DNA from: Terrimonas_A sp051954695
GTDB taxonomy: Bacteria > Bacteroidota > Bacteroidia > Chitinophagales > Chitinophagaceae
Direction: 5' to 3'
Assembly (NCBI GenBank): GCA_051954695.1
Contig: JBQCHL010000007.1
Location: 62,001-126,000 of the forward strand
DNA length: 64,000 bases
Part shown: positions 1-7,818 of the stretch, piece by piece
Numbering within the stretch: position 1 is the first letter of the stretch
How the letters are laid out: each line of letters opens with the position of its first letter
Translations under genes and position numbers: made by a program
The notes under the pieces: model-generated
What the model was told of the DNA's origin: nothing
Database searches by the model: none
Seen by the model: only the letters and a program-made list of their open reading frames with translations

Positions 1-370
1 ACGTTTGGACGGTTTTTTCCTGGATCTTTGGTGCGTTTCAGGATGCTTGGACTTTGGTTTTTTCTAAGGATCGATTGGATATTGGTTTTTCAAAGAAGGA
101 AGTTGACCGATATTGGATTTTTTCGTTTTGGTTTTTCCTAAAGAATTGGATTTTGTTGGGTTTCTCTTAAGTTATTGGATCGGATTATTGGTATTGGATT
201 TGTTAGGGACTGTCTATCAATCAACTTCTGCATCAAAATTAATTATGAAAGCTTTAATAATATAGCGCAGTTTTGACCGATTTCGCAGCATCAGTATTTC
301 CCACATTCATCGTAAACCATCTTATTTTTAATTGTAAAAACAACGTTTAACAAACTAGTATATTTACGAT
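1..370. other. Intergenic stretch, T/G-rich with degenerate ATTGGAT/TTGGTTTTTC repeats
   Basis: No convincing gene is visible. The first 210 nt of the plus strand are very rich in T and G and poor in C. Variants of TTGGTTTTTCnTAAGGA recur near 54, 83 and 129, and ATTGGAT recurs between 75 and 200. The short open frame at the very start translates to F/L/R-rich sequence that does not look like a protein. From 211 to 370 the composition is ordinary AT-rich intergenic DNA. The region could be the decayed end of a gene or repeat lying outside the window. Confidence 0.4.
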
Positions 371-404
371 AAAAGGGCTCCGGTAACGTACACGGAGCCC
401 TTTT
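371..404. terminator. Rho-independent-type hairpin after the cystathionine synthase gene
   Basis: A perfect 12-bp stem (AAAAGGGCTCCG / CGGAGCCCTTTT) closes a 10-nt loop. A-rich and T-rich flanks let it work in either direction. It lies just past the stop codon of the minus-strand gene that ends at 442. Confidence 0.8.
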
Positions 405-441
405 CCTATGCTCATTTCAGCTCACATTATTATTGTGTGCA

Positions 442-1800
442 CTATTTACCCAGAGCCTCTAACATATCATATTTGGTAACGATATGATAGTTCCCTGCTT
501 CATCTTTTGCCAGCACAGCTCCATTGCCTTTGTGGATGAGGGGACTTAATTTCTCAATCGGAGTATCAAATGCTACAACGGGCAGGGCCGGCTCCAACAC
601 ATCTTCCACCTTCGAACTTTTGATCTCCGGGTTGTTGAAAACTTTCTGGAAAAGGCCACCTTCACTGATCGCTCCGATAGGCCCTTCACCATTCATGACC
701 GGTATTTGCTCGATATCATATTTCTTCATCAATTCTACTGCTTCAGCCACTGTTTGCTGCGGTTCTACAGTGATCAGGCGTTTAGTGCCTCTTGAACTCA
801 CTACATCCTTGAAGGTCTTCACATCCAGGAATCCTCTTTCGATCATCCATTGATCATTATATATCTTGGCTACATAGCGGCTGCCATGATCATGGAAAAT
901 ACAAACCACCAGGTCATCTTTTTTCAGTTTGCTTTTTAACTGCATCAATCCCTGAAGACAGCTACCGGCACTGTATCCACAGAATATACCTTCTTCGCGG
1001 GCCAGTTTGCGAGCCATCACTGCGCCGTCCTTATCTGTTACCTGTTCAAAATGATCTATCACACTCATATCATAGTTCTGCGGCACAAAATCTTCCCCAA
1101 AACCTTCGCTGATATACGGATGCACTTCATTCATGTCAATCTCACCGGTACGGAAATATTTTGTAAGCAATGAGCCGTATACATCGATCGCCCATACCTG
1201 TATATTCGGATTCTTTTCTTTCAGGAACATGGCTGTTCCGGTGACTGTACCGCCTGTTCCGGCTGTGCATACAAGATGGGTGATCTTGCCATCGGTCTGT
1301 TCCCATATTTCAGGACCAGTGGTTTCATAATGTGCAAGCCGGTTAGCCAGGTTATCATACTGGTTCATGTGGTAGGAGTTAGGAACTTCCTTTGCCAAAC
1401 GCTTTGCCACACTGTAGTAGCTGCGGGGATCTTCAGGCAATACATTGGTAGGACAAACGATCACTTCAGCACCTACTGCTTTCAGGATATCTGCTTTTTC
1501 TTTGGACTGCTTATCGGTGGTAACGAAAATACATTTATACCCTTTTACCACTGCTGCAAGGGCCAGACCCATACCTGTATTGCCGCTGGTGCCTTCTATA
1601 ATGGTACCACCCGGTTTAAGTTTGCCTTCCTGCTCAGCCACTTCCACCATTTTGAGCGCCATCCGATCTTTAATGGAGTTACCAGGATTGAAATAATCCA
1701 CTTTCGCAAGCACTGTGCAAGGCAGGTCTTTAGTCACTTTATTAAGCCGGATCAGGGGAGTATTGCCAATGGTTTCGAGTATGTTGTTTTTAATGTTCAT
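442..1800 (-). CDS. Cystathionine beta-synthase-like PLP enzyme with C-terminal CBS domains
   Basis: A fold-type II PLP enzyme of 452 residues that joins serine (or O-acetylserine) with homocysteine or sulfide in cytosolic sulfur amino acid metabolism. The PLP lysine is K44 in NSIKDR. The phosphate/substrate loop TSGNTG is at 71-76 and a glycine-rich GTGGT loop at 180-184. A CBS domain pair fills roughly 335-450, as in cystathionine beta-synthases and unlike short cysteine synthases. The ATG start is well placed and a TACCTTTG -7 box lies about 30 nt upstream. The gene stands alone, divergent from the Spy-like gene. Whether it makes cystathionine or cysteine cannot be settled from sequence alone. 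Confidence 0.88.
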   Translation of the reverse strand: MNIKNNILETIGNTPLIRLNKVTKDLPCTVLAKVDYFNPGNSIKDRMALKMVEVAEQEGKLKPGGTIIEGTSGNTGMGLALAAVVKGYKCIFVTTDKQSKEKADILKAVGAEVIVCPTNVLPEDPRSYYSVAKRLAKEVPNSYHMNQYDNLANRLAHYETTGPEIWEQTDGKITHLVCTAGTGGTVTGTAMFLKEKNPNIQVWAIDVYGSLLTKYFRTGEIDMNEVHPYISEGFGEDFVPQNYDMSVIDHFEQVTDKDGAVMARKLAREEGIFCGYSAGSCLQGLMQLKSKLKKDDLVVCIFHDHGSRYVAKIYNDQWMIERGFLDVKTFKDVVSSRGTKRLITVEPQQTVAEAVELMKKYDIEQIPVMNGEGPIGAISEGGLFQKVFNNPEIKSSKVEDVLEPALPVVAFDTPIEKLSPLIHKGNGAVLAKDEAGNYHIVTKYDMLEALGK

Positions 1801-1831
1801 TACAAGGTTTTTGGAAGTGAATAAGGCGGGC

Positions 1832-1839
1832 CAAAGGTA
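1832..1839 (-). promoter_or_regulatory. Bacteroidota-type -7 box for the cystathionine synthase gene
   Basis: On the minus strand this reads TACCTTTG, matching the TAnnTTTG -7 consensus of Bacteroidota primary sigma promoters, about 30 nt before the start codon. I saw no clear -33 TTG at the usual spacing, so this is a candidate only. Confidence 0.4.
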
Positions 1840-1903
1840 CGATTATTAAACTTTCTGTGTTTTCACCGATCTATAAGCCTGTTGTTAAATATTTATTCAC
1901 CGC

Positions 1904-1931
1904 GCCAGCCTTCGCCAAGGCTTCGGCTGGC
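1904..1931 (+). promoter_or_regulatory. Hairpin with two alternative pairings just before a start codon
   Basis: GCCAGCC (1904-1910) can pair with GGCTGGC (1925-1931). The shorter stem AGCCTT/AAGGCT lies inside the same segment and competes for the same bases. The structure ends 14 nt before the ATG at 1946. It may affect translation or be an intergenic palindromic repeat; I infer no specific regulator. Confidence 0.35.
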
Positions 1932-1945
1932 AAAAAACGATCAAC

Positions 1946-2341
1946 ATGAAATTTTCCAATGGTCTGAAAAGGGCAGGAGTGATGCTCGCTTTGTCTTTTG
2001 TGATAATGCAGGCTTCTGCACAAAAGGATTCCACAGCACATTCACCCGAAACACGTGCAAAAAGCATCACTGACAAAATGAAAACAGAACTTACACTTTC
2101 AGATGATCAATACACTAAAGTGTATGATATCAATCTGAAGTATGCACAGAAGAACACAGAAGCTTTAAAAGAAGAAAGCACAAGGTTGGCAAAGCTGAAA
2201 ACAATGAAAGCTGATAATGCAGAAAAGAACAGGGAATTAAAAGCAGTGCTGACGGAAGAACAATTTGAGAAATACAAGAGTATAAGAAAGGAAGCGAAAA
2301 CGGGTATGAAACAAAAATATAAGAACAGGAACAACAGATAG
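1946..2341 (+). CDS. Small secreted Spy/LTXXQ-like helical protein
   Basis: 131 residues with a signal peptide of about 26 residues ending ASAQ, so periplasmic. The mature part is charged, helical and rich in Lys and Glu. It contains the pattern LTLSDDQYTKVYDIN (about 51-65) and a later VLTEEQFEKYKSIR. This LT..Q / LT.EQ..K architecture is typical of small periplasmic helical proteins of the Spy/CpxP-like type common in Bacteroidota. The tail is very basic. ATG at 1946 is the only start preceding a full signal peptide. The function is inferred by resemblance (stress or chaperone-like); no enzymatic motif is visible. Confidence 0.7.
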   Translation: MKFSNGLKRAGVMLALSFVIMQASAQKDSTAHSPETRAKSITDKMKTELTLSDDQYTKVYDINLKYAQKNTEALKEESTRLAKLKTMKADNAEKNRELKAVLTEEQFEKYKSIRKEAKTGMKQKYKNRNNR

Positions 2342-2365
2342 GGCCAGTTATCCGTACATACTGTT

Positions 2366-2430
2366 TCCTTCCCGTTCTTCCCGCCTTACCGGTAAGTTTT
2401 TTACCGGTAAGGCGGGAAGAACGGGAAGGA
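2366..2430. repeat. Perfect 30-bp inverted repeat (intergenic)
   Basis: Arms 2366-2395 and 2401-2430 are perfect reverse complements around a 5-nt loop. The inner end of each arm contains the palindrome TTACCGGTAA. It sits between two convergent genes, where a terminator would be expected, but has no U-tract. This looks like a mobile palindromic repeat or a very stable transcript end. Confidence 0.85.
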
Positions 2431-2453
2431 GTCATTTAAAATAGTGTCTTACG

Positions 2454-2969
2454 TTATTTGCTGGAAAAGGTTTTTTTGCGTTTGTTGGTCAAATAACGGT
2501 CGAGCAGGAACAGTCCCAATATCATGTTCATCATCATAAATATGTTGATGTAAGTATTGTTGAACATTTTACTGAAATCAATATTGCTCAGATCAATTGG
2601 AATAGGTGAAGATGTGGATGAGCCGCTGCTCCATTGTACCTGGCCGATTCCATAGATCAGGAAACCAACGATCATAGTGATAAAGAAAATAGCAATGCCC
2701 CAGATGATCTTTTTATTGATATAGGTTTTAGCAGCCGGTGCAATTTGCAGTAAGGCTATTTCCTCCATTACATTCTTGGTAAACCGCATGGAAGGTTCTT
2801 CCAGTTCGGAAGCCTGCATCAGTTGATGAGCTTCCAACAGCTCTCCGTATTTGGCACGCCATTCTGCATCTGCCTCGATCAACTGATCGATCACAGTTCT
2901 CTCTTCAGGAGTGGCCATTCCGTCGATGTATTCCCAAAGACGCTCTTCTATGGTAGGTTGTACACTCAT
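2454..2969 (-). CDS. Probable membrane anti-sigma factor
   Basis: 171 residues. The N-terminal part (about 1-75) is a soluble acidic helical domain with the zinc-finger-like anti-sigma layout (EERLWEYIDGMATPEER) but without the His/Cys metal ligands. Transmembrane segments lie at about 88-108 and 141-158. The gene follows the ECF sigma gene by 16 nt on the same strand, so the two are almost certainly cotranscribed. By position and topology it should hold the sigma factor at the inner membrane. The signal it senses is unknown. Confidence 0.72.
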   Translation of the reverse strand: MSVQPTIEERLWEYIDGMATPEERTVIDQLIEADAEWRAKYGELLEAHQLMQASELEEPSMRFTKNVMEEIALLQIAPAAKTYINKKIIWGIAIFFITMIVGFLIYGIGQVQWSSGSSTSSPIPIDLSNIDFSKMFNNTYINIFMMMNMILGLFLLDRYLTNKRKKTFSSK

Positions 2970-2985
2970 ATCAATAAATTTAGGA

Positions 2986-3567
2986 TCAGGTCAAATCATT
3001 TACTTCTGCTGCAAAATGTTTTTGCATTTTTTCTTTCAATCTTGTTCTTGCCCGGTGCAACCGTACTTTCACGGCATTGGCTTCAATGCCTAATACCCGG
3101 GCGATCTCTTCGAGTGTTTGTTCTCCTTTATAGAACAAAGTTATAATCTCTGCATCATCTGTGCTTAACAGGGCAATGGCCTGGTTCACCATGGTGATCC
3201 GCGATTTCTGTTCTACCAGGTTGGCCCGGAATCCTGAATCCTGGCTGTCAGCTACCTCAAACACTTTTTCATTGTCAAGTGAATGAACTTCCAGGCGTTT
3301 TTTCCGCAGGAAGGTGATGCAGGTAGTGTTTACAATCGTATACAGCCAGGTGCTGAATTTTGAAGCTCCCCTGAAATCGGCCAGGGCGCGGTAGGCTTTT
3401 ACAAATATGTCCTGCGACACTTCCTCTGCATCCTCCCGGTTCTTCGTAAAGCGGAGCGCCAGCGTGAAAACATAACTTTTATAGCGGTCGACCAGCAGGG
3501 CATAAGCCTGCTGATCTCCTCCTAGCACTTTGCTAATGAGCTCATTATCATTTAAACCTGGCGACAT
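2986..3567 (-). CDS. ECF-family RNA polymerase sigma factor
   Basis: 193 residues with the two-domain ECF layout. Region 2 is at about 20-90 (DAEEVSQDIFVKAYR, FSTWLYTIVN) and region 4 at about 130-182 (helix-turn-helix TLEEIARVLGIEANAVKVRLHRAR). It directs RNA polymerase to a small regulon and is probably controlled by the downstream membrane protein. A GTAACC-N15-TTGTC element lies 11 nt upstream of its ATG on the same strand. The same element occurs twice facing the opposite gene, pointing to autoregulation. The very short distance implies a nearly leaderless transcript. Confidence 0.9.
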   Translation of the reverse strand: MSPGLNDNELISKVLGGDQQAYALLVDRYKSYVFTLALRFTKNREDAEEVSQDIFVKAYRALADFRGASKFSTWLYTIVNTTCITFLRKKRLEVHSLDNEKVFEVADSQDSGFRANLVEQKSRITMVNQAIALLSTDDAEIITLFYKGEQTLEEIARVLGIEANAVKVRLHRARTRLKEKMQKHFAAEVNDLT

Positions 3568-3578
3568 ACAGGAACTAA

Positions 3579-3604
3579 GACAACCGGTGAAAGATTTTGG
3601 TTAC
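3579..3604 (-). promoter_or_regulatory. ECF-type promoter candidate of the sigma gene
   Basis: On the minus strand: GTAACC, 15 nt, TTGTC. Spacing and sequence match the two plus-strand elements at 3640 and 3709. It is positioned for the sigma gene starting at 3567. Confidence 0.55.
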
Positions 3605-3639
3605 AGCAAAATACGCTTATTTTATTGGCCATATCAACT

Positions 3640-3665
3640 GTAACCTGGTTCCAACAGCCGTAGTC
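3640..3665 (+). promoter_or_regulatory. ECF-type promoter candidate, distal copy
   Basis: GTAACC (3640-3645), 15 nt, TAGTC (3661-3665). It lies within a 28-nt near-direct repeat of the downstream copy (CTGTAACCTGGTTC...TAGTC), 69 nt further from the gene at 3780. Confidence 0.5.
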
Positions 3666-3708
3666 TTAATTGTTGTAAACCGGTTTTTGAAAAAAGTTCT
3701 TAAAGGCT

Positions 3709-3734
3709 GTAACCTGGTTCAACGAACTATAGTC
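3709..3734 (+). promoter_or_regulatory. ECF-type promoter candidate, proximal copy
   Basis: GTAACC (3709-3714), 15 nt, TAGTC (3730-3734). The element ends 45 nt before the ATG at 3780, a sensible promoter distance. It is identical in spacing to the other two copies in this intergenic region. Confidence 0.58.
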
Positions 3735-3779
3735 ATAGAGAACAAGAACAACAATTAAAACAATAATAAATAATTAGTT

Positions 3780-4145
3780 ATGCACGCTACCGAAATGCTC
3801 GTCGCGATACTGATCCCACTGAGCTTCTTTTTACTGGTCTTCGGAATCATCTATATGCAGAAAAGGGAAAACCTTGCCATGATAGAAAAAGGTTTGAACC
3901 CAAAAGAGTTTGCCAACCGTCCGGCGCCTTATAAAAACCTGAAATGGGGATTTCTCCTGATCGGCGCAGGTACTGGCCTGTTCCTGGCATACATCCTGGA
4001 TGAACATATCCTTGCAAGCTCACACCACAATGGTAATGAAGCAATCTATTTTGCTCTGATCGCTATCGGAGGTGGTTTGGGATTGTATGGTTCTTATAAA
4101 GTGGAGAAGAAATGGTGGGATGAAAATAAGACTGATAAACCCTGA
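3780..4145 (+). CDS. DUF6249-type small membrane protein
   Basis: 121 residues with three predicted membrane segments (about 5-25, 53-72, 87-105). Between the first two lies a conserved loop with QKRENLAMIEKGLNP, typical of the DUF6249 proteins often encoded beside ECF sigma factors in Bacteroidota. The function is unknown. Two tandem ECF-type promoter elements upstream suggest it is the main local target of the neighbouring sigma factor. A strong bidirectional terminator follows. Confidence 0.75.
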   Translation: MHATEMLVAILIPLSFFLLVFGIIYMQKRENLAMIEKGLNPKEFANRPAPYKNLKWGFLLIGAGTGLFLAYILDEHILASSHHNGNEAIYFALIAIGGGLGLYGSYKVEKKWWDENKTDKP

Positions 4146-4175
4146 AATATTTTCGATCACACAGCAGACAATAAG

Positions 4176-4207
4176 AAAAAAGCCTCCCGGATCCGGGAGG
4201 CTTTTTT
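4176..4207. terminator. Bidirectional terminator between convergent genes
   Basis: A perfect stem (AAAAAAGCCTCCCGG / CCGGGAGGCTTTTTT) with a 2-nt centre, flanked by A and T runs. It serves both the plus gene ending at 4145 and the minus gene ending at 4215. Confidence 0.88.
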
Positions 4208-4214
4208 TATTTCT

Positions 4215-5804
4215 TTATTTCTTTATCTCTTCCATCGCCTTCGATATTACTGCATCTTCATGATTCAATACCTGGAAATAACCCGTATTCCGCCAACGGA
4301 ACCTTCCAAGGAATGCTTCCAACCGACGTTGTAAAGTTTCTTTCTGGCGAACAGTAAGCGAAACCAGGTTTACAGAATCCCTGGCTGCAGCATACTGAAC
4401 AAACTCATTCCACAACTGATCAAACTTTCCAAAACGCTCTGCATAATCTGCTGCTGAACTGTATTGATCTATCTCCTTGCGGTGTTGCAAATAGTAAGTA
4501 TACACAAAACTATTAAAGCCACCGCTTGTAAACAGTCTGTTTATGCTGGCTGGATAAGTAGATGTATCAATTGGAACAAAGAAATCGGGCATGATGCCGC
4601 CACCGCCGAATACAATATGCCCGGAAGGTGTTTTGTATTCCTTACCATTATGTATCTTATTGGAATCAGCATACAATGCTTCTCCGTTGGAATAGCGTTC
4701 CCAGATCTCATCCATATACACTTTCTTGCCTTTATCATACGGCCGCTGAATACTGCGTCCCAAAGGAGAGTAGTAGCGGGCTACTGTTAAACGGATAGCT
4801 GATCCATCACTAAGCTGGTATTGCTCTTGCACCAGGCCTTTACCAAAACTGCGGCGGCCTACAATGATCGCCCGGTCCCAATCCTGCAGGGCACCAGCCA
4901 GCACTTCACTGGCGCTGGCAGACAATTCATCGATCAGTATCACCAGTTTTCCTTTTTCAAAAAGTCCCGGACGTTTGCAGCGGTATTCTTTTTTCTTGCT
5001 GTGCACACCTTCTGTGTACACTACCAGTTTATCACCATCGAGGAACTCATCCGCCATTTCGATCGCTTCGTTCATATAACCGCCGCCATTGCCACGCAGG
5101 TCATAGATCAGTTCTTTCAGTCCTTGTTTCTGCAGGTTTTCCATAGCCTGCATAAATTCTTCGTAGCTGTTTTCGGTAAACTTGTTCAGCTTGATATAAC
5201 CGGTTGTTTTATCGATCATATAAGCTGCATCAACAGAAGGAACAGGGATGCTGCCGCGTTTTACATCGATTGTTTGCTCCTTTCCGTTCCTTACCAGCTT
5301 AAGTGTAGCGGTAGATCCCCTTTCGCCACGGATAAATTCCTTGATCCTGGCAAAGGAAACCCCTACTAATGTAGAATCGTTCACGGCAACGATCTTATCG
5401 CCGATCTGAAGCCCGGCCTGATCGCTGGGGCCGCCGGGCACCACATACACCACATTGACGGTATCGCTGAAAACATTGAACTCAACCCCGATACCATCAA
5501 AATTGCCGGCCAGGTCTTCGTTTACCGCCTTCAGTTCAACAGGGGGAAAATAAACAGAATGGGGGTCCAGTTCGCTCATCATTTCCTGAATAGCGCCTCC
5601 CTGTAAAGAATCGGTGCTTACAGGGTCAACGTATTTTGTCCGTATCAGGTCGAGCGCTTCCTGGAGGGAGCTGGGTTTACTGCTTTGAAAAAAGCCCTTT
5701 GCAGAGCCACCCTTATTCATTTTGTAACCGAAAAACATTCCTACTATCAATACCGCCGAAAAAAGAAGAGGTAACCAAACTTGTAATTTTTTATTGCCCA
5801 TCAT
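4215..5804 (-). CDS. S41-family C-terminal processing peptidase (CtpA/Prc-like)
   Basis: 529 residues. A signal anchor lies at about 9-26, so the enzyme faces the periplasm. It carries a PDZ domain (about 95-180, with GIGVEF and the GLQIGDKIVAVND core) and the S41 protease domain. The catalytic pair is S297 in SASASE and K322 in FGKGLVQ; their 25-residue spacing matches E. coli Prc. A C-terminal extension of about 130 residues follows. It cleaves proteins from their C-termini in envelope quality control. It is monocistronic, read toward the shared terminator at 4176. Confidence 0.9.
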   Translation of the reverse strand: MMGNKKLQVWLPLLFSAVLIVGMFFGYKMNKGGSAKGFFQSSKPSSLQEALDLIRTKYVDPVSTDSLQGGAIQEMMSELDPHSVYFPPVELKAVNEDLAGNFDGIGVEFNVFSDTVNVVYVVPGGPSDQAGLQIGDKIVAVNDSTLVGVSFARIKEFIRGERGSTATLKLVRNGKEQTIDVKRGSIPVPSVDAAYMIDKTTGYIKLNKFTENSYEEFMQAMENLQKQGLKELIYDLRGNGGGYMNEAIEMADEFLDGDKLVVYTEGVHSKKKEYRCKRPGLFEKGKLVILIDELSASASEVLAGALQDWDRAIIVGRRSFGKGLVQEQYQLSDGSAIRLTVARYYSPLGRSIQRPYDKGKKVYMDEIWERYSNGEALYADSNKIHNGKEYKTPSGHIVFGGGGIMPDFFVPIDTSTYPASINRLFTSGGFNSFVYTYYLQHRKEIDQYSSAADYAERFGKFDQLWNEFVQYAAARDSVNLVSLTVRQKETLQRRLEAFLGRFRWRNTGYFQVLNHEDAVISKAMEEIKK

Positions 5805-5964
5805 TTATTTTGCTGAAATTTGACGCAAAATAGAGAAAGTTTATTGTTTGTGGTTTGTTGCCCCCTTTTGGCAGCCAGGTTTATGGTTATTCACATGTTA
5901 AACATTTCCCAATAACCCGGCATCCCGCACTCTGAAACGATAAACCAAAACGTAAACCCATATC

Positions 5965-6810
5965 ATGCCTTCGGTTAAATTAATTGCAGATTGCGGCGCT
6001 ACCAAGTCAGAATGGACTTTGGTGGGCCATGGAAAAATCAAGACAGTCATCACCCAGGGGATCAGCCCTTATTTTCTCAATGCAGACCAGATCAGGGAAC
6101 TGCTGCTGAAAGAACTGAAGCCGGAATTGAAGAGGGCTGAAGTGGATGAGATCTATTATTATGGTACCGGCTGCGCCAACCCGGACAATGTAACGCTGGT
6201 TAAAAAAGCCCTTCGGAAAGTTTTTCCGGAAGCAGGCACGCTGCAGGTCACGCATGACATGCTGGCGGCTGCCCGTGCTTTATGCGGCGACGAAAAAGGT
6301 GTGGCGGCGATATTGGGAACAGGTTCCAATTCCTGTTTTTATAATGGTAAAAAGATCCTGAAAAACAGTCCGGGCCTGGGATATGTGCTCGGAGATGAAG
6401 GCAGTGGAGCTTATCTCGGGAAAAAAGTAATTCAGTATTACCTCTATGGCACTTTTGATGATGAGTTGCGTGGAAGGTTTGACCTGACTTATATGACCAA
6501 TGCTGCTGAGATCCTCGAAAACGTATACAAAAAGCCATTACCCAACCGTTACCTGGCCAGTTTTGCCCGCTTCCTTGCAGAAAACCGCAACCATTACATG
6601 ATCGAAAACATCATTGAAGACGGTTTAAACGATTTTTTCTTCAATCATTTGTGTAAATACCGGGAAATATGGTCGCATCCGGTGAACTTTGTGGGCAGCG
6701 TGGCTTATGGGTTCCGCGATGTGCTGGCCCAATTATGTCACAGCTATGAATTTGAATTAGGAAAAGTTATAAAAAAGCCCATGACAGGGCTGATAGAATA
6801 TCATAGTTAA
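5965..6810 (+). CDS. BadF/BadG-family amino sugar kinase (GlcNAc or MurNAc kinase)
   Basis: 281 residues of the BadF/BadG/BcrA ATPase fold. The first phosphate loop is DCGATKSEW (9-17), the second GTGSNS (118-123), followed by GDEGSGAYLG (143-152). It is 10 nt upstream of murQ on the same strand. Pairing with MurQ suggests it phosphorylates MurNAc (as the MurK kinase of Tannerella does) or GlcNAc, so MurQ can produce GlcNAc-6-phosphate. No transporter gene is next to it. Substrate choice between MurNAc and GlcNAc is inference. Confidence 0.82.
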   Translation: MPSVKLIADCGATKSEWTLVGHGKIKTVITQGISPYFLNADQIRELLLKELKPELKRAEVDEIYYYGTGCANPDNVTLVKKALRKVFPEAGTLQVTHDMLAAARALCGDEKGVAAILGTGSNSCFYNGKKILKNSPGLGYVLGDEGSGAYLGKKVIQYYLYGTFDDELRGRFDLTYMTNAAEILENVYKKPLPNRYLASFARFLAENRNHYMIENIIEDGLNDFFFNHLCKYREIWSHPVNFVGSVAYGFRDVLAQLCHSYEFELGKVIKKPMTGLIEYHS

Positions 6811-6820
6811 AAGAGGTTAC

Positions 6821-7636
6821 ATGGCATTTGAAAAAATTACGGAGAAAGACAGTTCTTATCGTCACCTTGAAAAGATGAGTATAAGAACACTACTGGATAA
6901 TATCAACAAAGAAGATCAAGTTGTTCCTGCTGCTGTGGAAGCAGCCATTCCTCAAATTGAAAAGCTGGTAGAAGTAGTAAGTGATAAGATGCTGATGGGC
7001 GGCCGCCTGTTTTATATTGGCGCTGGCACCAGCGGAAGATTGGCAGTGGTGGATGCCAGTGAATGCCCGCCTACTTATGGAGTTCCTTATGGGTTGGTGA
7101 TAGCAGTGATCGCCGGTGGCGACAAAGCCATTACTACAGCCATAGAATTTGCAGAGGATGACCGTGAGCAAGGCTGGAAAGATCTGCAGGCATATAATGT
7201 TTCTGATAAAGATGTGGTGATCGGCATTGCAGCCAGCGGCACCACGCCTTATGTGATAGGAGCCCTGGAAGAATGCAGGAAACACGGCATTGTTACCGGC
7301 AGCATTTCCTGCAACCCTGATTCTCCCGTTAGTGCAGCCGCCGATTTCCCGATCGAGGTAGTGGTAGGGCCTGAATTCGTAACAGGCAGCACACGCATGA
7401 AAAGCGGTACAGCACAAAAACTTGTATTGAATATGATCTCCACTTCCGCAATGATCCAACTTGGAAGGGTGGAAGACAATAAAATGGTGAACATGCAACT
7501 CACCAATGAAAAACTGATCGACCGTGGTGTGAAAATGCTGATGTCACGGCTGGATTGGACTGATTATGAAAAAGCAAAACAACTGTTAGTTAAATACGGA
7601 AGTGTGAAAAAGGCAACTGAATCAGTAAATGCATAA
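6821..7636 (+). CDS. murQ: N-acetylmuramic acid 6-phosphate etherase
   Basis: 271 residues with an SIS sugar-phosphate isomerase domain. GAGTSGRLA (68-76) binds the sugar phosphate. Glu81 (DASECPP) and Glu112 (AEDDRE) correspond to the two glutamates needed for lyl ether cleavage in E. coli MurQ. It converts MurNAc-6-P to GlcNAc-6-P plus D-lactate during peptidoglycan recycling. It is cotranscribed with the sugar kinase before it and ends at a clear terminator. Confidence 0.93.
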   Translation: MAFEKITEKDSSYRHLEKMSIRTLLDNINKEDQVVPAAVEAAIPQIEKLVEVVSDKMLMGGRLFYIGAGTSGRLAVVDASECPPTYGVPYGLVIAVIAGGDKAITTAIEFAEDDREQGWKDLQAYNVSDKDVVIGIAASGTTPYVIGALEECRKHGIVTGSISCNPDSPVSAAADFPIEVVVGPEFVTGSTRMKSGTAQKLVLNMISTSAMIQLGRVEDNKMVNMQLTNEKLIDRGVKMLMSRLDWTDYEKAKQLLVKYGSVKKATESVNA

Positions 7637-7637
7637 T

Positions 7638-7671
7638 AAAAAAAGGGTGCTGATTTCAGCATCCTTTTTTT
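7638..7671 (+). terminator. Terminator of the kinase-murQ operon
   Basis: Stem AGGGTGCTGA / TCAGCATCCT with one G-U pair, preceded by an A run and followed by a T run, beginning 2 nt after the murQ stop. Confidence 0.85.
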
Positions 7672-7716
7672 ATTCTTTCACAATTCTTCTCTATATTGCA
7701 TCTCTATCCTACTATT

Positions 7717-7818
7717 TTGGTAGATAATAATAACCATATCATTTCCTCCTCGATTGCAACATCCCCTGTTGCAACTACGGCTATTATTATTACCACTACG
7801 ATTACAACAATCCGCTAA
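7717..7818 (+). CDS. Putative threonine operon leader peptide, 33 aa, TTG start
   Basis: A short open frame from TTG at 7717 to TAA at 7816 encodes 33 residues with 8 Thr and 8 Ile. Its last 14 residues, TTAIIITTTITTIR, hold 7 Thr and 5 Ile, the composition of the E. coli ThrL attenuator peptide. The frame ends inside the 9-bp hairpin ACAATCCGC-TAAA-GCGGATTGT, and thrA begins 98 nt downstream. Ribosome stalling when charged tRNA-Thr or tRNA-Ile is scarce would then control folding of this hairpin. The start codon is uncertain because no in-frame ATG exists. Confidence 0.55.
   Translation: MVDNNNHIISSSIATSPVATTAIIITTTITTIR

Noticed and set aside
1801..1945. Riboswitch (SAM type) upstream of the cystathionine synthase gene
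   Set aside because: Only about 30 nt separate the promoter box from the start codon, and no SAM-binding fold is visible.
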